Source of the DNA: Linum tenue
Taxonomy: Eukaryota; Streptophyta; Magnoliopsida; Malpighiales; Linaceae
Direction: 5' to 3'
NCBI GenBank assembly: GCA_946122785.1
Contig: CAMGYJ010000004.1
Coordinates: 9,694,150-9,758,149 of the forward strand
DNA: 64,000 nucleotides
Position 1 is the stretch's first letter. Every line of letters begins with the position of its first letter. Shown here piece after piece: positions 49,058 to 61,573 of this stretch. Below the pieces are notes generated by a model that saw only the letters and a program-made list of their open reading frames with translations, did not search any database and had not been told where the DNA came from. Made by a program: the position numbers and the translations under genes.

Positions 49058-50470
49058 TATGGGTGGGCATCTGGTTTGGTAAACTCGAACCAAACCGGAC
49101 CAAAACCGAATTAAACCGAGTCGAAATCCTATCATTTGGTTCGAAATTAAGAAAGAAAATGTGAATAATTCGGAAATCAAAGTTCTTCCAACCGAACTGA
49201 GGTTTCAAATTCTGACCGAAATTTCGAAATATTGCTCACAACCGCCAAAATGAACACAAACCAAAGCCCACAGTTATTAAATAAAAAAAATTCAAAGCCC
49301 ACTATCTCACTAATTAGGGTTTGTTTGGAAATTGCGAATGTTAAATCGTTGCATTGTAATGAATCACCATAATATAAATGCATGTATTGATACAATGGAT
49401 GCATTTTAACAATACATTGTTTGGTTGTTGAGATTCTACTTTATGCATTGATTTACATAAAGTTACATTTATGGGAAAATGTCATATTTACTCTCAACTT
49501 TTAGAATAAGACAAAAACTATTGGGGATATAAATGGAAAGAAAAAGTTGACACAAATCTAAAACCAACAATATCTCAACTTTTATTTGAGATTGTATAAT
49601 GCATCATTTTTTGTGATTGTTGGTGGGACCTACCTAAAACAATGCATGCATTGTTTTACAGTTTGGCTCTTCCAAACATTGTATTGTGCACAATACATGT
49701 ATTCAACAAACACAACTCTAACAATCACAACTTCCAAACAACCCCTTATATCTCACAACCCACAACAATCCACTTCCCACAGCCCACAATGCCTAGTGAA
49801 ACCCTAGCCCAACCCAAATGAACTTTGGCTTAAAGCCCCATTCCCAAATGAAAACAACACAGCGGTCGCCGCAGCCTCACCGTTGGCAGTCGTCATTCCC
49901 CTCGCATCGATGAACATCCGCCGCATTCCCCTTTGCCATCGCCTCCATCCTCTTCTCCTTCACGCCGTCCCACCTCCTTCACTGTCGGGAATCCTTAAAA
50001 AAACTCTCATTGAAGAAGAAGATTCATGAATAATAGGAAAAAATCAGAATCAAGGAGGGAGCTGGTGGTTGACTCACTTCGTCAATCACCATTTGACTGT
50101 CAGTCTATGAATCTGCTCGCTCTCCATCAACCTTCATCGCCGCCTGCCTCTGAGTTTTTCTCTCCTTCAATCACGATTCCGCCGAGTCCAAAGACCGAGA
50201 GAGGGAGGAGAAATCGCCGCTGCTTGTGTTCCGAGGAGAGTAAGACATAGAGATAAAGAGAGAGATAAGGTTAGTAGGAAGAGTGTTTCACGTGAAAAGA
50301 AGTGGGGGAGAGGACAAGGTTGCTTTTTGTAAATTCGGTTGGGGTCTTAAAATCAAACTGAGCCAAAATATATTTTAGTTCGAATTCGGTTTGCTCTCTG
50401 GCCTACTTCGAGGATCTGATAATCATCTATTCGGTTTGTTTTGAACCGATCGACTGAATGTCCACCCCTA
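49058..50470. mobile_element. Non-autonomous hAT element with nested MITE
   Basis: The 8-bp duplication GTCCAGGA (49050-49057 and 50471-50478) flanks termini TATGGGTGGGCAT and (complement) TAGGGGTGGACAT, 11 of 13 matching. Subterminal DNA is rich in AACCAAACCGGACC-like and GGTTCGGTTT-like pieces. No transposase was found. A TTA-flanked MITE sits inside (49317-49745). Confidence 0.9.
49317..49745. mobile_element. TTA-type MITE nested in hAT element
   Basis: TTA duplications (49314-49316 and 49746-49748) flank termini GGGTTTGTTTGGAA and TTCCAAACAACCCC. The 429-bp AT-rich body has subterminal inverted similarity (GCATTG/CAATGC pieces). Its right end closely matches the element at 63276-63551. 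Confidence 0.87.
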
Positions 50471-50478
50471 GTCCAGGA

Positions 50479-52375
50479 TAGGTGCATTGGTTATGCACTC
50501 TTTCCTAGACTTCGTAATCGACTCTTATCTTTTTTATCTATAAATTTATGGAAAAAAATATAGAACTATAACTTGTTACTCATGATTAGGAATGTCAAAT
50601 GGGTCGGGTTGGGTTTCTACACAAATCTAATTCAATATATGGTACATCCACAAAAATACTCATTCAGTTTTGAAGGAGAAAATTCAACCCAACTCGGCAG
50701 ACTACAGGTACCCTAGAGAACATGAGTACCCATGGCTCACGAACACAAACATGAATAATTCTTTGGTTAATGTCTATTTTTTATCCGAACCTTTTTCAGA
50801 TTCTTTTATATTATCCAAACCTATCGAAATACTCAAAATTAGCCACATGTTAACTTCCAGTTAACAATTTCGTTAGTAATATTAACTTGACAACATGATA
50901 CTGACTTATAAGAGACTCATGAAGGTCAACATTTCAAAAATTTAGTATTTTAACTAAGAAAAGAGTTATAAAATTATTAACGATAATGTAAAACTGGTTA
51001 ATATTTTGATACATTATGAAAGATTTGGATAATAAATAAAATTTTAATAAGTTTGGATAATATAAAAAAATCTGAAAAATATTTGGATAAAAAATAGACA
51101 TTACCCTAATTCTTTTGAACAACCACATGAGTACTTATATCATCGAAAAATTTTCTTTGAATATATTGTTGTAAAGACTAATACTTACGAACAAGAGTTG
51201 GCGGGCAATTTGCTGGCTGCGGATACCAAGGGTTTTCTCACTGAAATTGCGACGTCGGAAGGAATTAGTGAGCCAACAGTGAAGGTTACATGTTGAACTC
51301 GAAGCTTTGCAATGGTACGATCTTCTACGAGGTATGCTATTCTTCACCCCTTCGTTTAGGAATGAAATTAGCATTTATTCAAATTTGATGTATTCGTCTA
51401 CTTATATATACTTTAATAATAATGTAATCATTCATATATTTTAATTCATTCAATCAAATTGTTCTTATCTTTGTTAATTGAACGGAATGTTTATTTTTTA
51501 GAGGCAATTATGAAAACATATTATATGCATCTAAAAGCCTTAACATAATGAAATTATTTGTCTCAAAAGTATTCAACAGACTCAAATATTTGACTCTATA
51601 GGGGGGAATAGGGTACTTAACAAGATATATACGTTTGTCTCGGAAACAAACATTGGGAGACAAATATATTATACTCTAGAAGTAAATACGAATTAAAAAA
51701 ATGAAAAGTTAAAAAAAGAATCACAATCAAATAAATTTGCCTCTAATTCTCTAATTCTTTAATTAGTAACATATATTATTTGCTTCTATGTTTGTTTTTA
51801 AAAGGAATTAGAGACTGAGGCGTCGGATGCAAATAATGTATCTGCGTCAAAAGATATACAGAAGCAAATAATTATCATTTCGAGTCAAATAAGCTCAGTC
51901 TCTAAAACCAAGTTTGCGATGTTTGATAATTGGGTTAATATATTTGTATGACCTGAACTTTTGACATAATAAACATGTTGGTCAATCTTTTTGATCTATA
52001 ACATCATGGTCTTATCTCTTAACTATACACCAAAGTAACGAAATCGGCCAAACCCGAAAATTGACCATTATCTTGGACGGTCAAACGCATTGACTAACGA
52101 TCAACGCGTCACGTCACCGCCAAGTCGGGACCTTTCACTTAAAATATTTTATATTTTCCACCTATTACTATTTATTTTTTCATTTTGAATAAAAAAAAAT
52201 TGAAAAATGACAAATGAATTTTGGATTTAGAAATTCATTTTTCAATTTTTTTATTGTCGCGAGTTGCATTGTCTCAATCTAACCACATTGAGAAGGTGTT
52301 TGCTCATTCCATAGCGAAAATTGTCTCGACTTCTAAGACCCTAATCGATCAAAGTATGGGACTTATGATTAATAC
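50479..52375. other. AT-rich intergenic DNA
   Basis: No gene or complete element was recognised. The stretch is AT-rich with short frames only. Confidence 0.55.
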
Positions 52376-53040
52376 TGGTCAACCAGTTTTAATTTACAAC
52401 TGGAATATTCCATGTTAATTGGTTGCTTGATGGTATGTAATGACTTGCATATACAAGACCATATATCGTATATGCGACAAGACACCAAAGCAAAAAGCAA
52501 AGAGCCCAAAGGGTCTCCCTGCTGAATCCACTGGCAAGACCATAAGCTATGCACCCCATAATACAACCGGGCAGGGCTAGAGTAACATAACTCTACCCAT
52601 TGGGACAGGACCAGGTAATGACGACGAACTTCCTGAAGCATGGCCCCACTATCAACTAAATTGAAAGCATTCTGGAAAACGACCAACAACATAGAGAAAA
52701 CAAACGTCACCACCGCGGACTTCAATGAACCGGTTCAAGCCATGCAAAATTGCCCCTCATCCCCTAGAAACCCCAACCCAAATTAAGACCAGCAAAATAA
52801 CAAGATAAAGTAGGGCCAACAAGACAAGCACCAACCTTAGAAAAAAAACGTCTCCAAACAGTGCCAAGGCTATAGGATAGACATCACCCCCTGGTTTAAA
52901 AAGTGGCGTGAGCGGAGCTCTAACAATGTACTCACCAAGGAAAACTTTAACCACTTGAGTAATAGAGGCTAGCAAATCATCCGAGATAGCCACAACAACG
53001 CTACCCAAGCAATGTATAAGATGTTAAGCTCGAAAACCAT
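52376..53040 (-). pseudogene. Reverse-transcriptase fragment of a non-LTR-like element
   Basis: Minus-strand pieces read VVAISDDLLASITQVVKVFL, APLTPLFKPGGDVYPIA, then VVFQNAFNLVDSGAMLQEVR, WVELCYSSPARLYYGVHSLW and QWIQQGDPLGSLLFALV. These are RT fingers/palm motifs (KPGG...RPIA, DF-NAFN, QQGDPLGPLLFAL) of a family of plant RT-like proteins. The YxDD motif and the flanking domains are absent, and two frames are used, so it is a fragment. It ends in a tail resembling 46127-46223. Confidence 0.8.
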
Positions 53041-53196
53041 CCCTCCCACAAAACATACCACGAGGGAAACTCCTAATCATATCCAAAACAATAGCTAAAG
53101 AGGCAAACGAAGGAAGCTCCTAATTACAAATATGGCCGGTGGGTGACCATCGACGTGCAGAATACGAATTGACCCTCGCCGACGACGTGTGCAATA

Positions 53197-53962
53197 TAGG
53201 TGTGTTCAAATGGTTACCGTGGTAATAACCAAACCAATTAAGCCTAAATTTCATTAACCATGGAATAAAATGTCTTAAACAAACCATCCAAATTAACACG
53301 AAAACCAAATTAAGCAAACCAAAGTTTAATTGGTTTGGTTAATCGGATAATCGGATTTACCAAATAGCACAACATTACATGAAAACAAACATAAACTATC
53401 ATTTTATATAAGCAATAATAATAAGAGTAACCATCCATAACTATCATCATCATTCGAGTTAATACATCATTCATCATCTCTGCACCTAATATAGTTAGCT
53501 TACAACAAACCCCTTAACATAAATACATACCAATATCCCTCGTCAGTAAGTTAAAACTCTCCTACAAAACAATTAAACAATACATAGTTAGAGGTGGATG
53601 TGTTGGTATTGTACGTAATCCTAAAGTCTAGTAGTTGTCCAAAATGTTTTGGTTTAGTAAATATAGGCAGACCTATTTAATTTTTGATCCATAATGTTTT
53701 GGTTTGTTGTGCACATGGAAATAAAATAAGGAATCACGAAAGTTTGGTTTGGTTGGTTGCATGTAAATATAAATAATTTTGTATATTAGGTGTATCATTA
53801 ATTGATTAATTGGTTTCACTGGTTAGCAGTGTTGAAACCAAATCAAACCACATAAACCAAATAAGCTAAATTGTTTAACCAAACCAAACCAATTATCCAA
53901 ATTAACCGAATGCTACCGGTTAATATGGTTACCTCAGTAACCAATCCGTTTGAACACCCCTA
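53197..53962. mobile_element. Non-autonomous hAT element with degenerate target duplication
   Basis: The termini are TAGGTGTGTTCAAATGG and (complement) TAGGGGTGTTCAAACGG. Flanking 8-mers GTGCAATA and CTGAAATA agree at six of eight positions, so the target duplication is old. The interior is rich in AAACCAAACCAATTA-like pieces in both orientations. Confidence 0.8.
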
Positions 53963-53970
53963 CTGAAATA

Positions 53971-54385
53971 TATGTCCCCGTCCATGGCCGGACGCGTATT
54001 CCACATGTCGTTGCCCATGGTTGGACGTGTATTGAACACGTCGCCGACCATGGTTTGAAGCATACTGGATACGTTGCCGGTGTCGTTGGACTTATGTCAG
54101 CGAGGGTGGGCGATGGCCGGCGAGGATGTGCGACGGCTGGTGTGGCCAGTGGTCGGAGATAGTGATTGTCAATAGTGGGCGGTGGCCGGAGATAATTGCT
54201 AGCGAGGGTGGAGGTGGCTGGAGACCGCCGACGAAATTTAATGCCAGAAAGAGAAAGGTTGAGCTTCTTAAAACGAGGGGTCTTAATGTAAATTTGAATA
54301 TATTAGGGCTACAAATAAAAAAATTTAGGGCTACAAATAGTAAATCATATCTCAAAAGGCACGGTGCATTATTGATGACGCTTTT
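53971..54385. other. Repetitive interval left of the viral copy
   Basis: A GC-rich stretch has diverged repeats of CCATGG...GGACG(C/T)GTATT (about 53980-54075) and TGGCCGG-like units. No gene is supported. Confidence 0.5.
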
Positions 54386-54525
54386 CTAGCACCACTACTA
54401 AGGTAAGTGTACCTATTGTAGAAGCAATACAATGACAAGCAATGGTGCGCAAAAGTTAAAATGCTAACAAGCCCTTTTGTTAGCAGATACTAACTCATAT
54501 CTAAAATAGCTGAACTAGTATCCAC

Positions 54526-55082
54526 TAGGGATGGCAATTTACCCACCCATGGGTAATTTTGCCCAAACCCAAGTAGACCCATTTGTTATGGGTAGGGTTT
54601 GGGTGATGTGTGTATGGGTTTGGGGTTTGTATATGGGTTTGGGTTAGATATGGATATTATCTAAATGGGTATGGGTTGGATATGGGTATCCATTTACTTG
54701 AGAGTGTTTTAACTACACATGCAAAAAATTGGACCTATTTGTAAAACTTGAAAAGTTTAGGTACCAAAATCGTAAGACCAAAAAAATTTAGGTACCAAAA
54801 CGTAATTTTCCATCGAGATTTTGAGGACTTATATGCAAAAAAAATTAAATTTAGGTACTAAATATGCATATCTATTAAGTTTAGGTACCCAACTGTAATT
54901 TGTATTTGGGCATGGGTACAAACCCAAATCCATTTGTTATAAACCCAACCCAACCCAAAGTAAATGGGTATGGGTACAAACCCATCAAACTTTACCCATA
55001 TCCATATATTTGGATTTCATACCCAACCCAATTGGGTTGGATAGTAAAATACCGATGGGTATGGGCATAATTGCCATCCCTA
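54526..55082. mobile_element. Non-autonomous hAT element inside viral left part
   Basis: The termini TAGGGATGGCAA and TTGCCATCCCTA are flanked by the exact 8-bp duplication GTATCCAC (54518-54525 and 55083-55090). This is the same family as 24352-25045, though the body differs (ATGGGT-rich). It ends 24 bases before the first viral ATG. Confidence 0.92.
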
Positions 55083-55105
55083 GTATCCACCTTATAGACA
55101 AAATT

Positions 55106-55531
55106 ATGGCTACTGAAAATATTTCGATAAAAATAGAAAAATTAGGGAAAAAAATAGATGAATATCAAGAAAATCTAATAAATATAATAGAATACAATAA
55201 TAAATAATTAAGATCAATATTAGAATATCAAGGTAATGAAAAACAAAAAGATATATATTTAGATTTAGAACTCGCTAAGGATACAATTACCAAAATAATA
55301 GTGGATATAAAACAAAGAGAAATATCAATGGGAAAAACAACTCCAAATTCTAAAGAAATAGTATTACCGGTAGAAGATCTTAAGGAAATCATTATTAAAG
55401 TTCAAAAAATAATAATTAAATTAGATAATAAAAAGAGCATTACAATTGAAAATTTAAAAGAATATTTGAATGAGCATAAATCAGGAAAATCTAGCCCATT
55501 AACTATCATGGCACCCTATAAACTTCTATGA
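55106..55531 (+). pseudogene. Endogenous caulimovirid small ORF (virion-associated-protein-like)
   Basis: An ATG just after the hAT duplication opens a 141-codon frame broken by one TAA at 55205-55207. The product is Lys/Ile/Glu-rich with a coiled-coil look in its first half and a basic, proline-containing end. In position (upstream of the coat protein) and character it fits the virion-associated or DNA-binding small protein of caulimovirids, but I see no diagnostic motif. Its stop overlaps the next start (ATGA at 55528-55531), a coupling common in this virus family. Confidence 0.7.
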
Positions 55532-56929
55532 CTAGTATTGACGAACAAATTAATAAATTAAATGATTTACTAGCCGCAATTACTTTTGAATCAGAACCAG
55601 AGATAGAAGTAAATATAGAAAACGATAAAATAGTTCTTGACTATAGTAGCGACGAAAACCCCTATAAAAATTAAACAAATGCAAATTACACAAAAACTAA
55701 AACTGAGGATCAAGCTGAAACATCACGAAAGCGTGATTTTAATGACTATAAAGATGGTCAACTATTTTTTTATGAATACTTATATAAAAATTCGTATACA
55801 CCTCGCAAAGGGGGAAGATGGAGTAAAATACCTCAATCTTACATACCAAAATATTCCACCACTAGTTTTAACAGTCCTGATATATTAGATCTTGATTGTT
55901 GCGTTAATCCATTAAAAGAATTAGAAGACTGGAAATCGAATAGGATTACTAATACAAACTAATGAAGATCTAAAGAAATTACACCCTAATGAAATGTTTA
56001 ATTTCTTAATATATAAAACAACTGGGGCAGTTTATCATTATCTTAACAACATGGATATTCCTACTAAGACAATGTTATATGGAACAACGGATGCGACGAA
56101 TACCTTTGAAAAAGTCTTAAATGCAATAACTCATGAATTCTTAGGACGACATCCTCGAGAAGATAAACCAAACACAACCATAAGTCAACAAGCTATTTGG
56201 CATTTAACTAATCTTAGAATCTGCAACATGTGCTTCTTAGAACCATTTATTTGTGAATTCAGAACACACTATTATCAAGTCACCCCTTCGATAATAAAAG
56301 AGCTAGATAAATTACTCTATGCTAAATTACCACCTAATGTCTCTGAAAAAGTCGAAGCTATCTTTAATGAAACTTTGACAAAAGAAGAAATACCAGATAC
56401 ATTAGGAGGACGAATATTAGTTTTACAAGAATGGCATAAACGAGCTTGTAAAAAGGAAAAACTAAAGAAACAAGCTAAAATTAAACTCTGTTGTGAAGAA
56501 ACAATGGACAGAGTTGGAAAGTATGGGTGTAATGATGATCGTAAGATCATTAAAACTCGGAAAAAATATAGAAATTATAAAAAATGGAGAAAAATACCTT
56601 ATAAAGAATATAGAAAAAATAGGTTTAGAAAACCAAATAAATATTTCAGAAATAGAAAACAGTTTAAACAAAAATCAAGACAACAAGAATACTGTCCTAA
56701 GGGAAAAACAAATTGTAGATGTTGGTTATGTAACGAAGAAGGACATTACGCAAATAAATGTCCTAAGAAAAATACTAACACTAGAAAACAAGAAGTCCTT
56801 AGATTAGCTTACGATTGTGGTTTTGAGCCAATCGAAGAAACAGATTTTGAACTTTCCGATATGGAAATTATTGAATATATTTCAACCTCAGAAACCTCTT
56901 CAGATGAGTCAGAAGAAGGTATTAACTAA
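55528..56929 (+). pseudogene. Endogenous caulimovirid coat protein
   Basis: The frame starts at the ATGA overlap, has a TAA at 55672-55674 and shifts near 55950. From 55994 to 56929 it is open for 311 codons. Residues near NMCFLEPFICEF fall in the conserved capsid core. A very basic stretch (56560-56690) is followed by one CCHC knuckle (CWLCNEEGHYANKC, about 56720-56761), the family's RNA-binding hallmark, and an acidic end. It overlaps the protease frame by about 110 bases. Lesions make it non-functional as it stands. Confidence 0.87.
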
Positions 56930-58949
56930 GGGCAATCCTAACGCAACATTTATTAAAATTGAAATAGAGAAGAAAAACTTCTTAGCATACATTGATACAG
57001 GGGCAACCTTATGTTTTGCCAAAATATCAACCATAAAAAAATGGGATAAACTTGAAAAACCTTTAAAAATTATAGTGGCAGACAAATCTATCCATGAAAT
57101 CTGGTATGTAAAACAATATGTACCAATAATCATTGAAAAACATATCTTCACAGCTAAAACAATCTATCAACATGACTCGGGACTAGATATAATAATAGGA
57201 AATAACTTTCTAAAATTATATCAACCATTTATCCAAAGGATTAGAACAATCAGCCTTAGATGTCCTAAAACAATAGACTAGACTAGGAATCTAAGATAAT
57301 CACAACCAGAATAATCTCAAAAAATGAAGTGCTAAAAATTGTACTTCAAAACCTCAAAAATAGACTAGAATATATACAGATTACCTATAGCATTCTAGAT
57401 GATACTTTAGACCAGGTGTGTAGTGAACATCCTTTACATAAAGATAAAAATACCAATCAAGAACTTATCGAAATTAAACTAAAAGATCCTAAAATGGAAG
57501 TTAATGTCCCTAACAAAATTCAATATACTCAACGAGATGTAGAAGAATTCCAAAAGGAATGTTCAGAGTTAGCTGAAAAAGGTATAATACGAGAAAGTAA
57601 AAATCCTCACAGTGCACCGGCCTTTTATGTAGAAAATAATAATGAAATCAAAATAGGAAAAAGAAGAATGGTTACAAACTATAAAAAAACTAAACGAACA
57701 AATAGATAGCTATAAACTACCTAGGAAAGACTATATATTAGAAAGATTAAAAGGTCAAACGTGGTTTAGTAGTTTAGATGCTAAATCTGGATATTGGCAA
57801 CTTCGTCTACATGAGATACCAAACCTTTAACAACCTTTTCATGTCCACCACAAAAACATTACGAATGGAATGTTCTCCCATTTGGAATGAAACAAGCACC
57901 AGCTATTTACCAACGGTTTATGGATCATGTATTAGAGGGGTTTCAATCGTTCTGTTTAGCATACATTGATGATATTATTATCTTCACAAATCAATCAGAA
58001 GAAGACCATCGTGAAAAAATCTTGATAGTTTTACAGAGAATAAAAGAAAAAGGTCTAATTATCTCTAAGAAGAAATCGAAACTTCTTCAAAGAGAAATTG
58101 AATATCTTGGTATGAAGATTAATAATTTTGGTGAAATTGAGTTGTCACCAAACACTAAAGAAAAAATCGATAAATTCCCAAACCAACTTGAAAATAGAAA
58201 ACAAATTCAACTTTTTCTTGGATGCTTATTATATCAGCGAACAAAGATTTTTAAAAGATTTAGCAAAAGAGAGAAAACATTTACAGAAAAAGATTTCTGA
58301 CAAAATCCCTTGGTCATGGAATGATCAAGATACAAAAATAGTTTTATTAATGAAGGAAAAATGTCAGCATTTACCAAAATTATATAACCCTTGTGAAAAC
58401 GATTTTCTAATAATTCAAACGGATGCCTCTAAGGACACTTGGGCAGGGTGTATGTTAGCAATACAAAATGGCAAGGAATTATTACAAATGGACAATTTTG
58501 GTAATGTCAAAATAGACAATAACGAGGCTACTGTCTCTGGCCAAGAGCCTAAAGATTATCAGTCTTCGGACGATATTATTGAACTTTCAAGTTCTCAATC
58601 ATCATTTCCTTTCAACAGTGATAAATATTCTAAGAAATTATGTAAATATATTTCTGGAACATTTACCGCCACTGAACAGAACTATCCGATCCAAGAATTA
58701 GAGACACTAGCCTGTCTCAGAACATTGAAAAAATGGAAGCTTGAATTATTATCTACAAGGTTTGAACTTCAAACCGACTCTAAATATGTAACAGGGTTTT
58801 GGAGGTACAAGCTTCAGGCAGATTTCAACAAAGGGAGATTAATCAGGTGGCAGCAACAACTCCATTATTACAATCCTTATCTGAAGTATATCAAGTCCAG
58901 CAACAATCCATTCACAGACACACTGACTCGAGAATGGAAGGATTCATAA
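56817..58949 (+). pseudogene. Endogenous caulimovirid protease-RT-RNase H
   Basis: The first piece (to a stop at 57279-57281) contains the aspartic protease motif IDTGA near 56990. The RT is spread over several frames (57329-57709, about 57700-57830, 57887-58300). It shows FGMKQAPAIYQRFMD near 57880 and the active site YIDD at 57962-57973. RNase H (58128-58949) keeps TDAS and later TDSK. I see at least four breaks. RT type and order (no integrase) separate it from Gypsy elements. The C-terminal end overlaps the next ORF start by a few codons. Confidence 0.9.
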
Positions 58950-60197
58950 AAACCCTCATCAATCAACTAAGGCAGAAGCAGGAAAAGGGTGCAGCACTGG
59001 AACAACAACTTCTCCTTTGCAGGGGGAGGATGAAGCAATAATTCAATCAATCGACGTCATTCAGCAACAGTTAAAAATCAACTACATCAACGTCAGTACA
59101 TTAACAACTAGCTCAACTAGTGGAAAGCCATCAACACTCACCACAGAACCTGCTGAAAAAGAAAAGTCGACAGCAACACAATCATCCACCACTACCAGCA
59201 ATAATATACGAAAGACGATACGATGGGCAGACATCGTTGAACAAGAAGAAAAAGAAACAAAAGATTCCCACTATGAAGAAGACGACAGAAAAGGCAGCAA
59301 ATGGTATGTCATATTTAATGGACCATACCGAGGAGTATATCATAACTAGGCCATTGCTAGCCAGCACATCAACGGCAAACCAGTCCAACATCAATAATTT
59401 AAAACAAAAGAAACAGCCGACAAAGCATATAGACAAGAATTCTAACCACCAAGGAAAAAGAAGAGCAATTAAAACCAATCTTTCAGAAGTTCATATTCAA
59501 CTTGGATATGATAATCAAATATGAAGAAAAACACACGACCATGGGTTTCTACCCCGTCAGTCGAGGAGGACCCAAAGCAGTAATAACAGAAGAAGCATCA
59601 CCAGAACTCTCTTTTGAGTTCCATCAATATGGATTAATCGACAATATCTACACTACAACCATGAAGGTATTTGAATACTTCCCACAAAGAATGAAGAACG
59701 TAATCAGAAGATATCTCGAGCTATTTGCCAAGGAACGAGAAATATTTCTCAAGTATACAAGTAGCTACCCCGTATTCGATCAAGACAAATTATTGATCGG
59801 ATCAAAGGCAGTTATCCTCATGGGAGTATCAAACCATGATTACCCTACCAGAGATGACCTACGAGACTATGAGAAGAACCCAGACTACCAAGTAAAGGGT
59901 CTTCTTGCAGTATGCAGAGCATTAACCAAAATTGAACCGGAAAGCCAGATTAAAGTCAATTACAGCAGCCCCGATGCCATCATCACCAGCAAAACAAGAG
60001 GAAACATGACCAAAGAAGAATGGACAATCATAACAGATAAAATTAAGGAATTCACGAAAATTAATGGGAATCTGTCAACCCTTCCCATTCAAATCAAGAA
60101 ACAGTTATGCAATGAGCTTACTATCTATGAAGACCATCTTTGTGAGTGGTGTGCATCAACTGACGAAGACATCAGTGGACCAACAGACCAAGACTGA
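58933..60197 (+). pseudogene. Endogenous caulimovirid transactivator (TAV)
   Basis: The frame opens just inside the RNase H end. It has a Gln-rich start, a Ser/Thr-rich linker, and a motif IFNGPYRGVY near 59310-59340 that resembles the mini-TAV domain. In-frame stops follow (TAG 59347-59349 and others), and a shift occurs before 59502. The last 231 codons (59502-60197) are open. In living relatives TAV promotes reinitiation on the polycistronic RNA and forms inclusion bodies. Assignment rests on position and the short motif. Confidence 0.75.
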
Positions 60198-60614
60198 CAG
60201 AAGCATGTGAAGAAAAAGGAATCAAACAAATATGGAATAAAACGATAAGAGAAGGTTGGCCGACTCCTTTAAAAAAGTCGTGCATTATTGTATTTTATCA
60301 GCTTTTCTTATCGTTTCGCGCACTTTTGACGTGTTAAGCATTACGTCCCTGTCTAACAGACGTAAGCAATGACGTCTTTGTATTTCCTCTCAGCTCTATA
60401 TAAGAGCAAGAGTTTTCAATGAAATAAGGCAGAACGAGTTTGGCCATAAAAATTGCCTGTTTACTCTCTCCCTCTAGCTAGCTAGTTGTAAGGCTTGGAT
60501 CCACTGATCCTGGAGGCCACAATCATCTTCAATATAATCAAACGCACGGAAGAAGTTACAATCATCAAGCGATCATTAAAAAGCTCAGAGTTCCATCAGA
60601 AAAACAAGTCAGGT
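60198..60614 (+). promoter_or_regulatory. Viral large intergenic region with pregenomic-RNA-type promoter
   Basis: TATATAA at 60397-60403 sits in CTCTATATAAGAGC. Upstream are two as-1-like blocks: TGACG...TTACGTC (60327-60347) and GACGTAAGCAATGACGTC (60359-60376), comparable to the activator in CaMV 35S. Transcription would start about 30 bases after the TATA box and run into the movement-protein gene. The layout is complete by eye. Whether it is active in the host is unknown. Confidence 0.85.
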
Positions 60615-61571
60615 ATGTCTGATAATCCTACCTCAATTTATTTTGACTATTTAAACAAAAATGATAATGAAAACTACTTCTTAGATGGTGTTATAGACAT
60701 TAAGAAAATTAGAGAAAAAACTAATTTTACTATTTCAGAAACTCAGAACTTGATCACTAAGTCTTTTTTATCAAAGCTCTTTGATAGAGAAAACATTATT
60801 AAATACGGTAAAATGATAGGTGAAGTAGCAGTCCCTATTGATCAAACTAAGGGTGATTTCCTAATCCAAGTAATAAACAAAGAACAAATCAGAAAAAGAT
60901 TAGCTAAACTAAGATCAGAAGAACGAAATAAAATAGCTTATATTCATATTAGTACAATTCAAATTATATTAAAATCAACCATGAAAATAGGAATTGACAC
61001 ACCCATGGAACTAGAAATTCGTGATGATAGGCTCCTAAACGAAGAAGAAAGTATTATTGCTAAAGGAACGGGAAATTTAGGAGTAGGAATAATTAAATTT
61101 GACATTAACCTACAATAAGGATTAAGCCTGACAGATGGTAATCTTGACTCTTCTATCATTATAAAATACGAATTAAAAAGAGAAAATTTTACGAAAGAAA
61201 ATAGCAAACCATTTTCAGTAACTTATCAAATAAACTATGCATTAACAAATAGTCACCACAGCTTAACCTTAAAAAATAAAGAAGTAATTACTATAGAAGA
61301 TTTATTTAAACCTTTAATTCAACTAGAAGCACAATTAAAGACTGTTAAAATAGAACCTAGTCGACCATCGATAACCCAAGATCAAAGACGATTAATTAAA
61401 ACACAATTAGAGAGAATTAGGCATATCCCAGTAATTGAACAAAATTTAGAACAAGAAGAGATAACCAATAAGCAAGTAAATAAATTAATTGAAGAGATAA
61501 CCAATAATCAAGTAATAAATAAGCTAGAAAAATTGCAACATGCAATAGCAAATCTAGAGAATAAAATCTAA
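60615..61571 (+). pseudogene. Endogenous caulimovirid movement protein (30K type)
   Basis: An ATG at 60615 opens a 318-codon frame broken by a single TAA at 61116-61118. The middle segment GEVAVPIDQTKGDFLIQV and IHISTIQIILKSTM, then PMELEIRDDRLLN, match the core of caulimovirid movement proteins of the 30K superfamily, including the conserved Asp region. The C-terminal 70 residues form a likely coiled coil. Such proteins form tubules at plasmodesmata. It is the least damaged viral gene here apart from the short ORF that follows. Confidence 0.85.
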
Positions 61572-61573
61572 AT

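Noticed and set aside
53950..54389. Opposed frames of 70-87 codons as small genes
   Set aside because: They follow diverged GC-rich repeats and show no protein features.
54386..54525. Terminal direct repeat linking both ends of the viral copy
   Set aside because: Apart from short TTAGCAGAT/ACTAAC pieces I see no alignable repeat between 54386-54525 and 61842-62200.
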